Part shown: positions 35,521 through 45,053 of the stretch, piece by piece
Layout of the letters: each line of letters opens with the position of its first letter
Numbering within the stretch: position 1 is the stretch's first letter
Source: PSRI01 sp041484195
GTDB lineage: Bacteria; Bacteroidota; Bacteroidia; Chitinophagales; Chitinophagaceae
NCBI GenBank assembly: GCA_041484195.1
Contig: JBGPHC010000001.1
Location: 62,001-126,000 of the forward strand
Direction of reading: 5' to 3'
DNA: 64,000 nucleotides
Position numbers and translations under genes: made by a program
The notes under the pieces: generated by a model
Told to the model about the DNA's origin: nothing
The model's input: the letters and a program-made list of their open reading frames with translations, nothing else
Databases searched by the model: none

Positions 35521-36080
35521 TGAAACTGCAATTCTTATTGACTCCATTAGTGGCCGCCGGACTGATCACGATGATCAACGGCTTAGTTTATGTTACCGTA
35601 CAACAAAATTATCGCACCAATGCCAACGACCCCCAAATCCAAATGGCACTGGATATCAAAGAAAAATTGGAACAGGGAAAGTCACTGGAATCCTTTTGGA
35701 ACTATGATAGCATCAACCTGCCTCAAAGCCTTTCTCCATTTGTGTTGCTTTTTGATGCGGCCGGAAAGCCGATACGTTCTTCGGCTACACTTGCTCAGCG
35801 GACTCTGCAACTACCCGCCGGAGTCTTCGACTACACAAGACTGAATGGAGAAGACCGGATAACCTGGCAGCCCAGGGAGGATGCAAGATTTGCGATGGTG
35901 ATTCTAAATGTCCCCCAGAACCCGGTCAGGTTCATAGCGGTCGGGAGGTCCCTCAGGGAAATTGAAATACGCGAGGCAAATCTGGTTCGCACGGTTTTTA
36001 TCTGCTGGGTTCTGTGCATGGCAGTTTTGGTTGGATATAGCCTGCTGATTTTCCTCTTCGCGAAAAAGAAACCAAATTGA
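35521..36080 (+). CDS. Membrane protein with periplasmic loop, creD cluster
   Basis: A 186-residue protein starting at ATG 35521 (MKLQFLLTPLVAAGLITMI); a longer frame from 35424 would overlap the regulator and the operator. An N-terminal membrane segment and a C-terminal one (TVFICWVLCMAVLVGYSLLIF) flank a loop of about 125 residues. The protein ends in KKKPN. I do not recognise a domain. It is 53 bases upstream of creD and under the second operator, so it probably works with CreD. Confidence 0.75.
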
Positions 36081-36133
36081 TGATATGACAATCCTTAACA
36101 AGAAGGAATTCTGAATCTCAAATACTCAATCAT

Positions 36134-37462
36134 ATGGAAACAAAAACAACCGGGAATTTTTGGTCTGCCAACCGGATCACCATTAAAGGCATCATCGTAG
36201 GATTTCTGATTCTGGCGTTGATGATCCCTACCCTGTTTGTGATGCAACTCGTGCAGGAGCGGAGCTCACGAAAAAATGAAGTGGCCAACGAAATTAGTTC
36301 CAAATGGGCATCTGCGCAGACCATTGTGGGACCTTTCATGGTTATCCCTTATCTCGAATACAGAGATACAGACGGCAAGATCACAAGTACCAGGAAGCTC
36401 GCCTATTTCTTACCCGATCAAGTGGCCATAAATGGCGTCTTATATCCTGAATTCAGGCATCGCAGCATATACGAGATCGTGGTCTATAATTCGGAGATCA
36501 ATATTTCGGGGAATTTTACTTCAGTGAGTCCTGAAAGTTTAAATATCGCACCTAAAGATCTGCTGTTGAATGAAGCCTATATATGCGTGGGCCTGTCAGA
36601 TTTCCGCGGCATTGAAGACCAACTGAACCTGGAGTGGAATGACAGCAATTTTGTTTTCAATGCGGGCGCCACCAATGAAATTGTTACAAATGGATTGGGT
36701 GTCGCCTTGCCTGGAGCGGAACTAATTTCCGGCAAGCCCCAGAAGTTTTCCCTTAAGCTGCACCTGAAGGGTTCAGAAAAATTGTATTTCACTCCAGTTG
36801 GCAAAACCACTTCAGTCCACCTGGTTTCCACCTGGTCCAATCCTTCATTTGAGGGCAGTTTCCTGCCAGTGAATTCCGAGCTAGGCAACAACAAAGGATT
36901 TACGGCTGATTGGAAAGTGTTGCACCTAAACCGCAATTATCCTCAAAGCTGGAAAGATGCTAAATATGATGTGTTTGAGTCTGGATTTGGCATCAATCTC
37001 CTGCAGCCAGTGGACTCTTATTCTCAAACCATGAGATCAGTAAAATATGCCATTCTGTTTATTGCACTCAGTTTCGCACTCTATTTTTTTATTGAAATCC
37101 GGCAAAAAAAAATAATCCATCCGGTTCAATATGTGCTTATGGGCCTGGCACTTTGCATATTCTATACTTTGTTGCTTTCCATTTCAGAATACCTTCGTTT
37201 TGGGTTGGCTTATTTCATCAGTGCATCGGCCACCATATTACTCATAACACTTTATAGCAAGACCCTGTTCTCCACCTGGAAAATCGCGATTCTGTTCGGT
37301 GCATCGCTATCTATACTATATGGTTTTATTTTCGTGCTCATTCAATTGCAGGACAATGCCCTGCTTTTCGGAAGCATCGGGCTGTTTGGATTGCTGGCAG
37401 TAGTAATGTATTACTCCAGAAAGATAGATTGGTACGGAGACCAGGCAAGGATCAATATTTGA
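36134..37462 (+). CDS. creD: Cell envelope integrity protein CreD
   Basis: A 442-residue inner-membrane protein of the CreD family. An N-terminal helix (IVGFLILALMIPTLFVMQLV) is followed by the family segment QERSSRKNEVANEISSKW and QTIVGPFMVIPY, a large extracytoplasmic domain, and at least five C-terminal helices. CreD loss gives envelope defects in enterobacteria, where it belongs to the CreBC regulon. No creB or creC is here; a winged-helix regulator sits upstream instead. The gene is likely controlled from the operator at 35454-35470. Confidence 0.93.
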   Translation: METKTTGNFWSANRITIKGIIVGFLILALMIPTLFVMQLVQERSSRKNEVANEISSKWASAQTIVGPFMVIPYLEYRDTDGKITSTRKLAYFLPDQVAINGVLYPEFRHRSIYEIVVYNSEINISGNFTSVSPESLNIAPKDLLLNEAYICVGLSDFRGIEDQLNLEWNDSNFVFNAGATNEIVTNGLGVALPGAELISGKPQKFSLKLHLKGSEKLYFTPVGKTTSVHLVSTWSNPSFEGSFLPVNSELGNNKGFTADWKVLHLNRNYPQSWKDAKYDVFESGFGINLLQPVDSYSQTMRSVKYAILFIALSFALYFFIEIRQKKIIHPVQYVLMGLALCIFYTLLLSISEYLRFGLAYFISASATILLITLYSKTLFSTWKIAILFGASLSILYGFIFVLIQLQDNALLFGSIGLFGLLAVVMYYSRKIDWYGDQARINI

Positions 37463-37514
37463 AATCTCGGGCAGGCCGCAAAAAAAGACAGCATCATAAA
37501 AATTATCCAGCTAT

Positions 37515-37868
37515 ATGAGATTCATTCACTCAATAAAATTTGCTCTCCGGGGCATCGCTGGTTTCTTTCTCCGGGAAAAAAACGGACAGTTGCAATTGGT
37601 AGCCGCGATGGTGGCTGTAGGTTTAGGTTTTGGCCTGCATATTTCCTCCATTGAATGGAGCATTGTGCTGATTTGCATCGCGTCCGTTTTTGCCCTCGAA
37701 ATGATCAACAGCGCCGTTGAAAAACTATGCGACCTCGTGAGCGATTCGTATCATCCTCAAATAAAATCAATTAAAGACCTTGCCGCAGGAGCAGTTCTAT
37801 TAGCAGCCGTTGCCAGCCTGATCATCGGAATCATCATTTTCCTGAACAAGTTCATTTCACTTTTTTGA
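37515..37868 (+). CDS. Diacylglycerol/undecaprenol kinase family protein
   Basis: A 117-residue membrane kinase of the DgkA type, likely phosphorylating undecaprenol or diacylglycerol to recycle lipid carriers. Three hydrophobic segments are visible, and the active-site helix contains ALEMINSAVEKLCD (the E-N-x-x-E motif). An amphipathic N-terminal helix (MRFIHSIKFALRG) comes first. Length is as usual for the Gram-positive/Bacteroidota form. It lies 52 bases past creD and 15 bases before the next gene. Confidence 0.93.
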   Translation: MRFIHSIKFALRGIAGFFLREKNGQLQLVAAMVAVGLGFGLHISSIEWSIVLICIASVFALEMINSAVEKLCDLVSDSYHPQIKSIKDLAAGAVLLAAVASLIIGIIIFLNKFISLF

Positions 37869-37883
37869 AAATCACCAAGTAAC

Positions 37884-38528
37884 ATGAAAAAAATCTGGTC
37901 ACAGCATCGGGTCATCTTGCTGTCATTGAGCCTCACGGTTGTCCTGGTCGCGATCAGGATCATCTACACCGGTACCCTTTCCTTTATTTTCATTGTCTGG
38001 AATCTGTTCCTGGCCTGGGTACCCTATTTTTTCAGCATCCTCCTGCGGCATAATCCCCAATTCCGGCCATGGGTCCGTTACCTGCTGTTGATGTCCTGGC
38101 TTCTTTTCTTTCCGAATGCACCCTATATTATCACCGATTTATTCCATCTCCGCCAGAGGCCTTTTGTGCCCCTTTGGTATGATACGGTGATTTTATTCTG
38201 GGCTTCCTGGAATGGTTTCCTGCTGGGTTTTTTGTCTCTAATGAATGTGGAGCATTACCTGCGTTCCCGTTTCAGGGAAAAATGGGTGGCGCCATTAGTA
38301 AACTTCTCCCTGGTACTTTGCGCATTTGGCGTCTATGCCGGACGTTACCTGAGATGGAATAGTTGGGATGTGGTCACCAAGCCAGATGATATCCTGCAGG
38401 ATGTAAAATTCATAGTGATGAATCCTCAGGATAATTTGCGAACCTGGGGCGTCACATTCTTGTTTTCCATCCTGATGATGACCTGCTACTTTACCATCAA
38501 AAAAATGAAGGAGTCCATGGCAGAATAA
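37884..38528 (+). CDS. DUF1361 membrane protein
   Basis: A 214-residue integral membrane protein of the DUF1361 family with six or more hydrophobic segments. The blocks FPNAPYIITDLFHL, PLWYDTVILF and YAGRYLRWNSWDVV are the conserved family positions. Function is unknown. It starts 15 bases after the dgkA-like gene, so they are co-transcribed. It converges on the long minus-strand gene at 38564 with 35 bases between. Confidence 0.9.
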   Translation: MKKIWSQHRVILLSLSLTVVLVAIRIIYTGTLSFIFIVWNLFLAWVPYFFSILLRHNPQFRPWVRYLLLMSWLLFFPNAPYIITDLFHLRQRPFVPLWYDTVILFWASWNGFLLGFLSLMNVEHYLRSRFREKWVAPLVNFSLVLCAFGVYAGRYLRWNSWDVVTKPDDILQDVKFIVMNPQDNLRTWGVTFLFSILMMTCYFTIKKMKESMAE

Positions 38529-38563
38529 GACAGGCAGCGTTCGGAGATCCTGCCCTCAATTTT

Positions 38564-41500
38564 TTAAAAGTCAAGTCCCAATGAGAAATACCACATGGGT
38601 TTGCCTCTGAAAAATCCCTGCATGGGCCAGCCCGCGTCTACGCGAAGGAAATAACTCAGCAGGGTACTTCTCAAACCAAATCCATAACCGCCGATAAAAG
38701 GACCGACTCCCCCGGTCTGAATGAGTACCTGCACAGGTGGCGACCCATATACAATGCTGGGTCTTTTCAGCTTGTCGAACTGTCCATTCCAGGCACTTCC
38801 GAAATCAAAAAACTGGACCAATTGGAAATTGCGCAGGAATGCATTATTTATGGGCCTGTTTAACAGAGTCGTGAATACTGGAAAACGCAATTCACTGTTG
38901 ATCACAATGGCGTTATTGCCGTTAGCCGCATTTTGTGGAAGTCCCCGCAGGTTAACTGCCAATGACTGGTATGCATAGGTTTGATCTGGCGCAGGCGTGT
39001 TGGCTGAATTGAATTTTGGACTGATCCAGCTATCCGTTCCACCCAGATAGTAAATGATCTTTTGGCTACCCCAGGAAAAATCAGCTCCGCCTCTCACGGC
39101 CCATATGAAATTCCTGTAAATACGCAGATAATGCCGGATATCAGTTCCCACATTAAATGTGTATTTGCCTTCCTGATTCGCTTTGGTGAGATTGACATTC
39201 CAGTCCACATACATTTTATACCTCAGCCCCTGCCAGATATTCAATGCGGGATTGATGGTATTGTCGTGCACATATTCCAAATGCGAGAGAATATATTTTA
39301 ATTGTATATCGCTCTGCTCGAGTGCGGGTGGATAATTAGCGTCTGTTTTCAGAACAGCCTTGTCATTCCGGTATGCCACACTCGCCCTGATGCTTCTGAC
39401 TTTATCCCATGGATAGGCGAAATTTACCTGATAGATATTTGTAAATAAATTGTTCCTGAGGCCCTGAACGTCATAATAGTCATGCACCACCGAACGGTAA
39501 TAACTGAGTCCCCAGTCCACCCGTTTGCGAAGATTCTGGAAGCTGAACAAAACGTCTTTGTCTTCCAGGTTGAATCCCAGCCTGAAACCTCCCACGAATT
39601 TGATATCTTCAAACAGATCTGAAATGCCCATCCTCACCATACCATTCAGATTGGAGCTGCCATTGGTGAGATAAATGGGACCTGCACCTCCCGCATAGGG
39701 TTGCCAACGCGTCATAAGCACGGAATTATTGAACCCAGCCATGACATAGTCAGTGCTGAATTTCAATCCATAATCATATAGCTTCGACTTATCGAGTATG
39801 CTTTCTTCCTTATAGATCTCTGTTCCATCATATACTTTTCCCACTGAACTGCTATCCTTCTTTTCGTTTTCAAATTCATTCTGGAAAATATTCCCCTTGT
39901 TTTGAGACGTATCACTGGCCGAAGGTTGGAGCATGATGGCCTCTCCTCTTGCCGCCCTTTCCTGGTCAATGATTTTTTTCATGTATTCAGTCGGCCGCAC
40001 ATTCACATTTCTTTTCTTCAGCGCATCTTCATTCACTTTTAACTTATAGAGGAATTTGAGATTGCCTTCCTGCCTGATTTCACTTACCTGGCCAGCGTCA
40101 CCCGCAATACGCGTCTCCAGCAAGCCACTCTGATAATTGGTGATGGGAAAAGAATAGGCGGAGTCGCTGGTAATGGATATATAGCCGATTGAATCGGGTT
40201 CATTTTTGTTCCATGCTTTCAGAGTTGAATCCAATTCTGACGGTTCGGGATTGCGCAGTATCTCTTCCCCGACCTTATACAAGGTATCAAGCCCCTCCCG
40301 CTTCGTGGAGAAGAAGCCGGCATACCTGTTGGCAATGCCCTTTTCATCACTCACAAAAGTAAAGTGGTTCGTGTTGTATTGCATGGGAAAGTGGGCATTC
40401 CCGTACTTCATATTGGTAAGCTGCGAAATCTGCTTGAATTCACTCTTGTTCCAATTGTCCACCAGGAAAATATTATACCGGTAATTGGAGGGCAATGCGG
40501 TATCTGAATTTACCGCATTGGCTGAAGGCCGGTTGCTGGAGAAGATGATTCCCGTCTTGTTTGGAAAGGCTACAAATGAAGGATCCAGGTCATCATACAC
40601 GTCGTTGGTTACCTGCTCCAGGGTTTGTTCCTTGATCTTGTAAGTAAAGATATCCGAATGACCATTCTTAACCGCGCTGAAAAGCAGGGTGTTTATATCC
40701 AGCATGTATTTTACATCCAGGATCTGGTCGAGCTCTTCGGGCAATTGCTGCTTGAATAATTTGAGACGGTTTACAAGGTCGTACACAAACATGTTGATCT
40801 TATTTTCCTCGCTGTACACCACCACCAGCCTTGAGCCCTTGGGATCCCAGGCCAATAATGGATAATTGGGATTAATCTCATTCTGGTTGTCGAGGACGCC
40901 TGACTTCAGCAATATCTTTCTCTTATATCCAAAATCCTCCAGTTCTATTCTATAGATCCCTTTCCTGAATCTCACCACAGCGTAGGTGCTGTTGCGAGGA
41001 TTGGGATTGGCCTGGAAACGATAGTAGTCAACTCCATTCTTCAGTTCCTCCACGGTAACCACGGTACCCTTGGGTGCATTGCGCCTTCCTCTTATATCCT
41101 TATAATATTTATCGGATTCCTTCTGCATGAATTCGGCAAGCAGGTCCTTGAATTTTTTCTTGGTAACCTTCTGGCTCGCGGAATTCAGGCTCTTGTATAT
41201 GCGGGCCAGGTATAGGAGGTAGGTAACATTGTCTTTCCGGTAATTGTCGGCAATGAATCTCCAGAAAGCATGGCCCGCGAGTTCGGGGCTCACGAATGCG
41301 AATTGATAAAATGTTCTGTAATCACCCGACAGTAACGAGGACTTTAACTCGTCATCCAGTTCGGGACTCCAGTTTTCAGCTGCATATTTAATATACCCGT
41401 CTGTCAGCCATTTTGGGAGGTCAAGCAATGCCTGGTTGCTGGCAAATTCACCCAGGTCATCTCCAAACAACATCGACTCCAGTAATACTCTCGCGATCCC

Positions 41501-41941
41501 TTCTCTGATCTGCTTTTTCAGATTCTCATGATCGCCATTGAAATAAACGATCATCTTATTGTTTACCAGCTTGGTGACTCCGCCGGTGTTTTGCCAATCT
41601 ATCCCCAGGCCGATATTAGACTGTTGCAGGTCGTTGAAATTGTTGTACACCACAATATTGATGCGTCGCTGCGTTGGGAATTCCACAAAATCTTCCAATC
41701 CCGGCAATTCCTTTTCCCCCACCTGGGCCACATACTTTCCTAATGCCAATCCATTTTGACTGAAATAAACATTGAAGTTCTTGGTTTGATAATAGCGCCA
41801 TTTGAATTTCTCGTATTGCACCCTGTTCTTGCCAAATTCCACGGCATTAACCTGGGCACCGGCATTTTTTGCCATAAAAGAAAAACAGATTAAGAAAGAA
41901 AGTATGGCAGGGTAACGAGCTTTGATCAGGAGGATTCGCAT
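38564..41941 (-). CDS. Pseudo-peptidase / beta-propeller / outer-membrane barrel protein
   Basis: A 1125-residue exported protein. The ATG at 41941 (MRILLIKARYPAILSF) gives a signal peptide with cleavage near AGAQVNAVE; in-frame starts upstream add 15 residues and are less likely. Residues about 40-290 look like a peptidase MA-type (gluzincin) domain, with LPKWLTDGYIKYAAENW, but HExxH is replaced (REGIAR), so it is probably inactive. A PD40/TolB-like propeller follows (SRLVVVYSEE, GIIFSSNRPSAN). The C-terminal third is a BamA/TamA-like barrel ending SLGLDF. Its assembly role is inferred. It diverges from the metallo-hydrolase gene. Confidence 0.85.
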   Translation of the reverse strand: MRILLIKARYPAILSFLICFSFMAKNAGAQVNAVEFGKNRVQYEKFKWRYYQTKNFNVYFSQNGLALGKYVAQVGEKELPGLEDFVEFPTQRRINIVVYNNFNDLQQSNIGLGIDWQNTGGVTKLVNNKMIVYFNGDHENLKKQIREGIARVLLESMLFGDDLGEFASNQALLDLPKWLTDGYIKYAAENWSPELDDELKSSLLSGDYRTFYQFAFVSPELAGHAFWRFIADNYRKDNVTYLLYLARIYKSLNSASQKVTKKKFKDLLAEFMQKESDKYYKDIRGRRNAPKGTVVTVEELKNGVDYYRFQANPNPRNSTYAVVRFRKGIYRIELEDFGYKRKILLKSGVLDNQNEINPNYPLLAWDPKGSRLVVVYSEENKINMFVYDLVNRLKLFKQQLPEELDQILDVKYMLDINTLLFSAVKNGHSDIFTYKIKEQTLEQVTNDVYDDLDPSFVAFPNKTGIIFSSNRPSANAVNSDTALPSNYRYNIFLVDNWNKSEFKQISQLTNMKYGNAHFPMQYNTNHFTFVSDEKGIANRYAGFFSTKREGLDTLYKVGEEILRNPEPSELDSTLKAWNKNEPDSIGYISITSDSAYSFPITNYQSGLLETRIAGDAGQVSEIRQEGNLKFLYKLKVNEDALKKRNVNVRPTEYMKKIIDQERAARGEAIMLQPSASDTSQNKGNIFQNEFENEKKDSSSVGKVYDGTEIYKEESILDKSKLYDYGLKFSTDYVMAGFNNSVLMTRWQPYAGGAGPIYLTNGSSNLNGMVRMGISDLFEDIKFVGGFRLGFNLEDKDVLFSFQNLRKRVDWGLSYYRSVVHDYYDVQGLRNNLFTNIYQVNFAYPWDKVRSIRASVAYRNDKAVLKTDANYPPALEQSDIQLKYILSHLEYVHDNTINPALNIWQGLRYKMYVDWNVNLTKANQEGKYTFNVGTDIRHYLRIYRNFIWAVRGGADFSWGSQKIIYYLGGTDSWISPKFNSANTPAPDQTYAYQSLAVNLRGLPQNAANGNNAIVINSELRFPVFTTLLNRPINNAFLRNFQLVQFFDFGSAWNGQFDKLKRPSIVYGSPPVQVLIQTGGVGPFIGGYGFGLRSTLLSYFLRVDAGWPMQGFFRGKPMWYFSLGLDF

Positions 41942-41995
41942 AATTTCGTGCATTCTTATATTAAAATTAGCGTATTTAAGGTACAAAAATTCAAG

Positions 41996-42643
41996 ATGTT
42001 AGCTGTTAAAGTTTTCATATTTAGCCCCTTGCAGGAGAACACCTATCTGCTGTATAATGAACAGCTTGAGTGCATTATTGTAGATCCTGGTTGCTACTCC
42101 GAAACCGAAAAGAATGAATTGAGTTCTTTCATTGAAAACAAAGGCTTAACACCTAAATTGTTGCTGAATACACATTGCCACTTAGATCACGTGTTCGGAA
42201 ACAAATGGGTTGCCGAAACCTACGGATTAATCTTACATATTCATGAAAAGGAGAAACCTTTACTGGACTATGCTCCAATATCCGGACTCATGTGGAATCT
42301 CCCCTTCGACAATTATAAAGGTAACTGTATTTACTTACGTGAAGGCGACACCGTTAAGTTGGGTTCTGATGAGTTAAAAGTATTCTTCACGCCCGGCCAT
42401 TCTCCCGGAAGCATTGTCTTTTATTGCGAAAGCCAGGGATTTTTGCTGGGAGGCGATGTATTATTCAAAATGAGTATTGGCCGCACCGACCTTCCCGCGG
42501 GGGACTATCAGACCCTCATCAATAGTATCCAAAGCAAGATAATGGTGCTTCCCGACAATGTAAAAATCTATTCTGGTCATGGTGACCCTACCACGGTTGG
42601 ATTTGAGAAAAAACACAATCCATTCCTCTTGGGCCCGCACTAA
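41996..42643 (+). CDS. Metallo-beta-lactamase-fold hydrolase, glyoxalase II-like
   Basis: A 215-residue soluble hydrolase starting at ATG 41996 (MLAVKVFIFSPLQENTY); a GTG at 41948 is rejected. The metal motif THCHLDHVFG gives HxHxDH, with GHSPGSIVFY, GGDVLF and YSGHGDPTT supplying the other ligands. It resembles hydroxyacylglutathione hydrolase-like proteins of Bacteroidota, but the short C-terminal part lacks the full substrate domain of true GloB, so the substrate is open. Divergent from the 1125-residue membrane protein, 54 bases apart. Confidence 0.92.
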   Translation: MLAVKVFIFSPLQENTYLLYNEQLECIIVDPGCYSETEKNELSSFIENKGLTPKLLLNTHCHLDHVFGNKWVAETYGLILHIHEKEKPLLDYAPISGLMWNLPFDNYKGNCIYLREGDTVKLGSDELKVFFTPGHSPGSIVFYCESQGFLLGGDVLFKMSIGRTDLPAGDYQTLINSIQSKIMVLPDNVKIYSGHGDPTTVGFEKKHNPFLLGPH

Positions 42644-42751
42644 TGCTTCTCAAGAAATTCCTGCATGGCAACTAAGGAAATTAACTGCATGGTCTTGCAA
42701 GTCACAGCGAGTTCCATTTATTCTCAGAGCATGAAAATTGAGTCCCGACCT

Positions 42752-44254
42752 CTAGTTGGCAAATCTTCCCACTATTGGCAATTTCTTAAACTCCTTCTTT
42801 TCCACTTTGAAAATAAAAACTATGAAGCCCAACAACAAAATAGTAGCCAGTCCGAGACTGTATATTGAATTGCTCCATAGATGGGTGAGCCCCCGGTGAA
42901 GAAAATAAATGAGGACTACCAGGATGATATAGGCCACTAATTTTTTCGTGGCATAAGGAATCGGAAATTCCTTTTGGCCCCATACATACGAAAGTAACAT
43001 CATGCTTCCATAGCAGGAAAATGTTGCCCAGGCGGAGGCCACATAGCTAAACCTGGGAATGAAAACATAATTCATGACAATGGTAATCAACGCGCCGATC
43101 ACCGTGATCCATGCGCCCGCCATCGTTTTATTTGTGATTTTGTACCATATTGACAGATTGTAATAAATGCCGAGAAACATATTGGCGAGGAGCAGAATGG
43201 GAACGACTTTCAAACCGGCCCACATTTTAGGATTTCGAATGAAATTCTTCCAAATATCCAGGTAGAGCACCACAAAAAGAAACATTGCGCAAATGGTAAT
43301 CACAAAAAACTTCATTACCCGGGCATAAACTTTTTGTGGATTTTCGCTGGCTGCCTGCTTAAAGAAAAAGGGTTCGGCACCCATTCGGAAAGCCTGGATA
43401 AAAATGGTAATGAGAATCGATAATTTATAACAGGCACCGTAAGTTCCGATTTCTAATTTTATGTCTCCGCCGGGAGGGGGAATGCCCCACCAGCCTAACA
43501 TGATCCGGTCGAGTGTTTCATTCACCATTCCTCCGAGGCCTGCTAGGAGCATGGGCAAAGAATAAAGCATCAGTTTTTTCCAGACACGGGTATTAAAATG
43601 CCAGTGAATGGACCAGAATTCCTTCCACAATAACAAAAAGGTAACTACTGACTGTACCAGGTTGGCAAGAATAATATAAGCCACGCCAAAATCCTTATTG
43701 TATAATACCGTGAAGACACTGTTGGGATAGGAAGCCGCCAACCGGGGTGAAATGGAAAGCAGGAAATAGAGCAGGGAAATATTGATCACCACGCCTGAGA
43801 TCCTCACAAAGGCAAATTTGATGGGACGGCCCTCCTGCCTCAGCTTGGCAAATGGCAAAGTTGACAATGTTTCAAATGCCACGATGAGCAGGCTCCAAAC
43901 GATGTATTCGGGATGCGACCCCACATTTACCAGGCGGGCAATAGGTGAAGCAAAGAGCAGCAGTCCCGCGGTGAGAAAAATGGTACTTACGACAAGGGAT
44001 ACACTGGCTGTATTATACAAGTCCTGCTTGAGATCAGGATTTTGGATAAATCGGAAATATCCCGTTTCAAGGCCATAAGTAAATACCACACTGAGGAATG
44101 GAATGGCAGAATATACGAGCGTCATATCGCCGTAGCTTGCGCCACTGAGCTTATACGTTAGATAGGGAGTAAGAATATAGTTCAGAAACTTCGCACCAAT
44201 ACCACTTAGTCCGTACCATACTGTTTGTCCTGCTAGTTGTTTGATGCCTGCCAA
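42752..44254 (-). CDS. Polysaccharide flippase (Wzx/MATE-like)
   Basis: A 500-residue protein of the oligosaccharide flippase/MVF family with about 14 membrane segments. The start MAGIKQLAGQTVWYGLSGIG and the repeat-like arrangement of charged loops, for example YFRFIQNPDLKQDLYNTA and FRMGAEPFFFKQAA, are typical. It probably flips a lipid-linked sugar unit across the inner membrane. No glycosyltransferase or polymerase gene is adjacent, so it is a stand-alone exporter. Intergenic 42644-42751 shows nothing supportable. Confidence 0.9.
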   Translation of the reverse strand: MAGIKQLAGQTVWYGLSGIGAKFLNYILTPYLTYKLSGASYGDMTLVYSAIPFLSVVFTYGLETGYFRFIQNPDLKQDLYNTASVSLVVSTIFLTAGLLLFASPIARLVNVGSHPEYIVWSLLIVAFETLSTLPFAKLRQEGRPIKFAFVRISGVVINISLLYFLLSISPRLAASYPNSVFTVLYNKDFGVAYIILANLVQSVVTFLLLWKEFWSIHWHFNTRVWKKLMLYSLPMLLAGLGGMVNETLDRIMLGWWGIPPPGGDIKLEIGTYGACYKLSILITIFIQAFRMGAEPFFFKQAASENPQKVYARVMKFFVITICAMFLFVVLYLDIWKNFIRNPKMWAGLKVVPILLLANMFLGIYYNLSIWYKITNKTMAGAWITVIGALITIVMNYVFIPRFSYVASAWATFSCYGSMMLLSYVWGQKEFPIPYATKKLVAYIILVVLIYFLHRGLTHLWSNSIYSLGLATILLLGFIVFIFKVEKKEFKKLPIVGRFAN

Positions 44255-44384
44255 TCCATGATAGTTTGATTGTCAAAAATAAGGGCTTCCTGATGATTGA
44301 TGCAATTTTGATGAGATTCTGACAGCAACGGTTGGCGGGGTATTTTTATTTTATGTAACTTGACACTAGACCAAATTAACTGAT

Positions 44385-45020
44385 ATGAGTAAACTACTGC
44401 TGACCCCAATTCTATTAGTTTTCGCCCTGAATGCATCTCCGCAGGCCCATGAAGGGTCCACCCGCTACGATGGAAAAGACAGGGCCGATATTGTACTATT
44501 GATCCCTTACCCTTCGGATGTGGTTGAAAATGCCATCAATGAAAAATTGGCTCGCGAAGGATTCAAAGGGACTACCACAAGAGGATGGAACATTTTCAGG
44601 AATGTACAAATAAAGTCCGTGGCCGAACAATCATTGGACCTCTATGTGAAGGTGGACCGCAAAAGCCGGCAGGAAAAAGATGTGAGTGAGGTGATGGTGA
44701 TGGTTTCACTGGGCTATAGCAATTTCGTGGAAGCCGGCAACAGCATACTGAGGAGCGCAGGGGATTATATAGCCGGCGTGGAACCCAGGGCAGCAGCCAT
44801 CTATCTGGACTTGAATATCAAATCGCAGGAAGATATCCTCAAAAAATCTCAGAAAAAACTGGATGATCTTGTTTCAGATTCACTTGACCTCGAGCGGAAA
44901 AAAAAGAAACTGGAAGATAACCTGGTGGATAACAGCCGCAAACAGGGGCAGCAAAGAGACGATATCACAAAACAGCAGAGCATACTGGAACAATTGCGGG
45001 GCCGGCGAAAGGCTGAATAG
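44385..45020 (+). CDS. Secreted coiled-coil protein of unknown function
   Basis: A 211-residue protein with a signal peptide (LLTPILLVFALNASPQA) and a mature part of two zones. Residues about 30-145 form an alpha/beta region without a named domain. Residues about 148-205 are a highly charged coiled coil (KSQKKLDDLVSDSL, LERKKKKLEDN). I do not recognise the family. It stands alone between a divergent flippase gene and the convergent cytochrome c peroxidase gene, 33 bases away. Confidence 0.75.
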   Translation: MSKLLLTPILLVFALNASPQAHEGSTRYDGKDRADIVLLIPYPSDVVENAINEKLAREGFKGTTTRGWNIFRNVQIKSVAEQSLDLYVKVDRKSRQEKDVSEVMVMVSLGYSNFVEAGNSILRSAGDYIAGVEPRAAAIYLDLNIKSQEDILKKSQKKLDDLVSDSLDLERKKKKLEDNLVDNSRKQGQQRDDITKQQSILEQLRGRRKAE

Positions 45021-45053
45021 TAGAAATCAGAACTCCCTGAATAAATATAGGTA

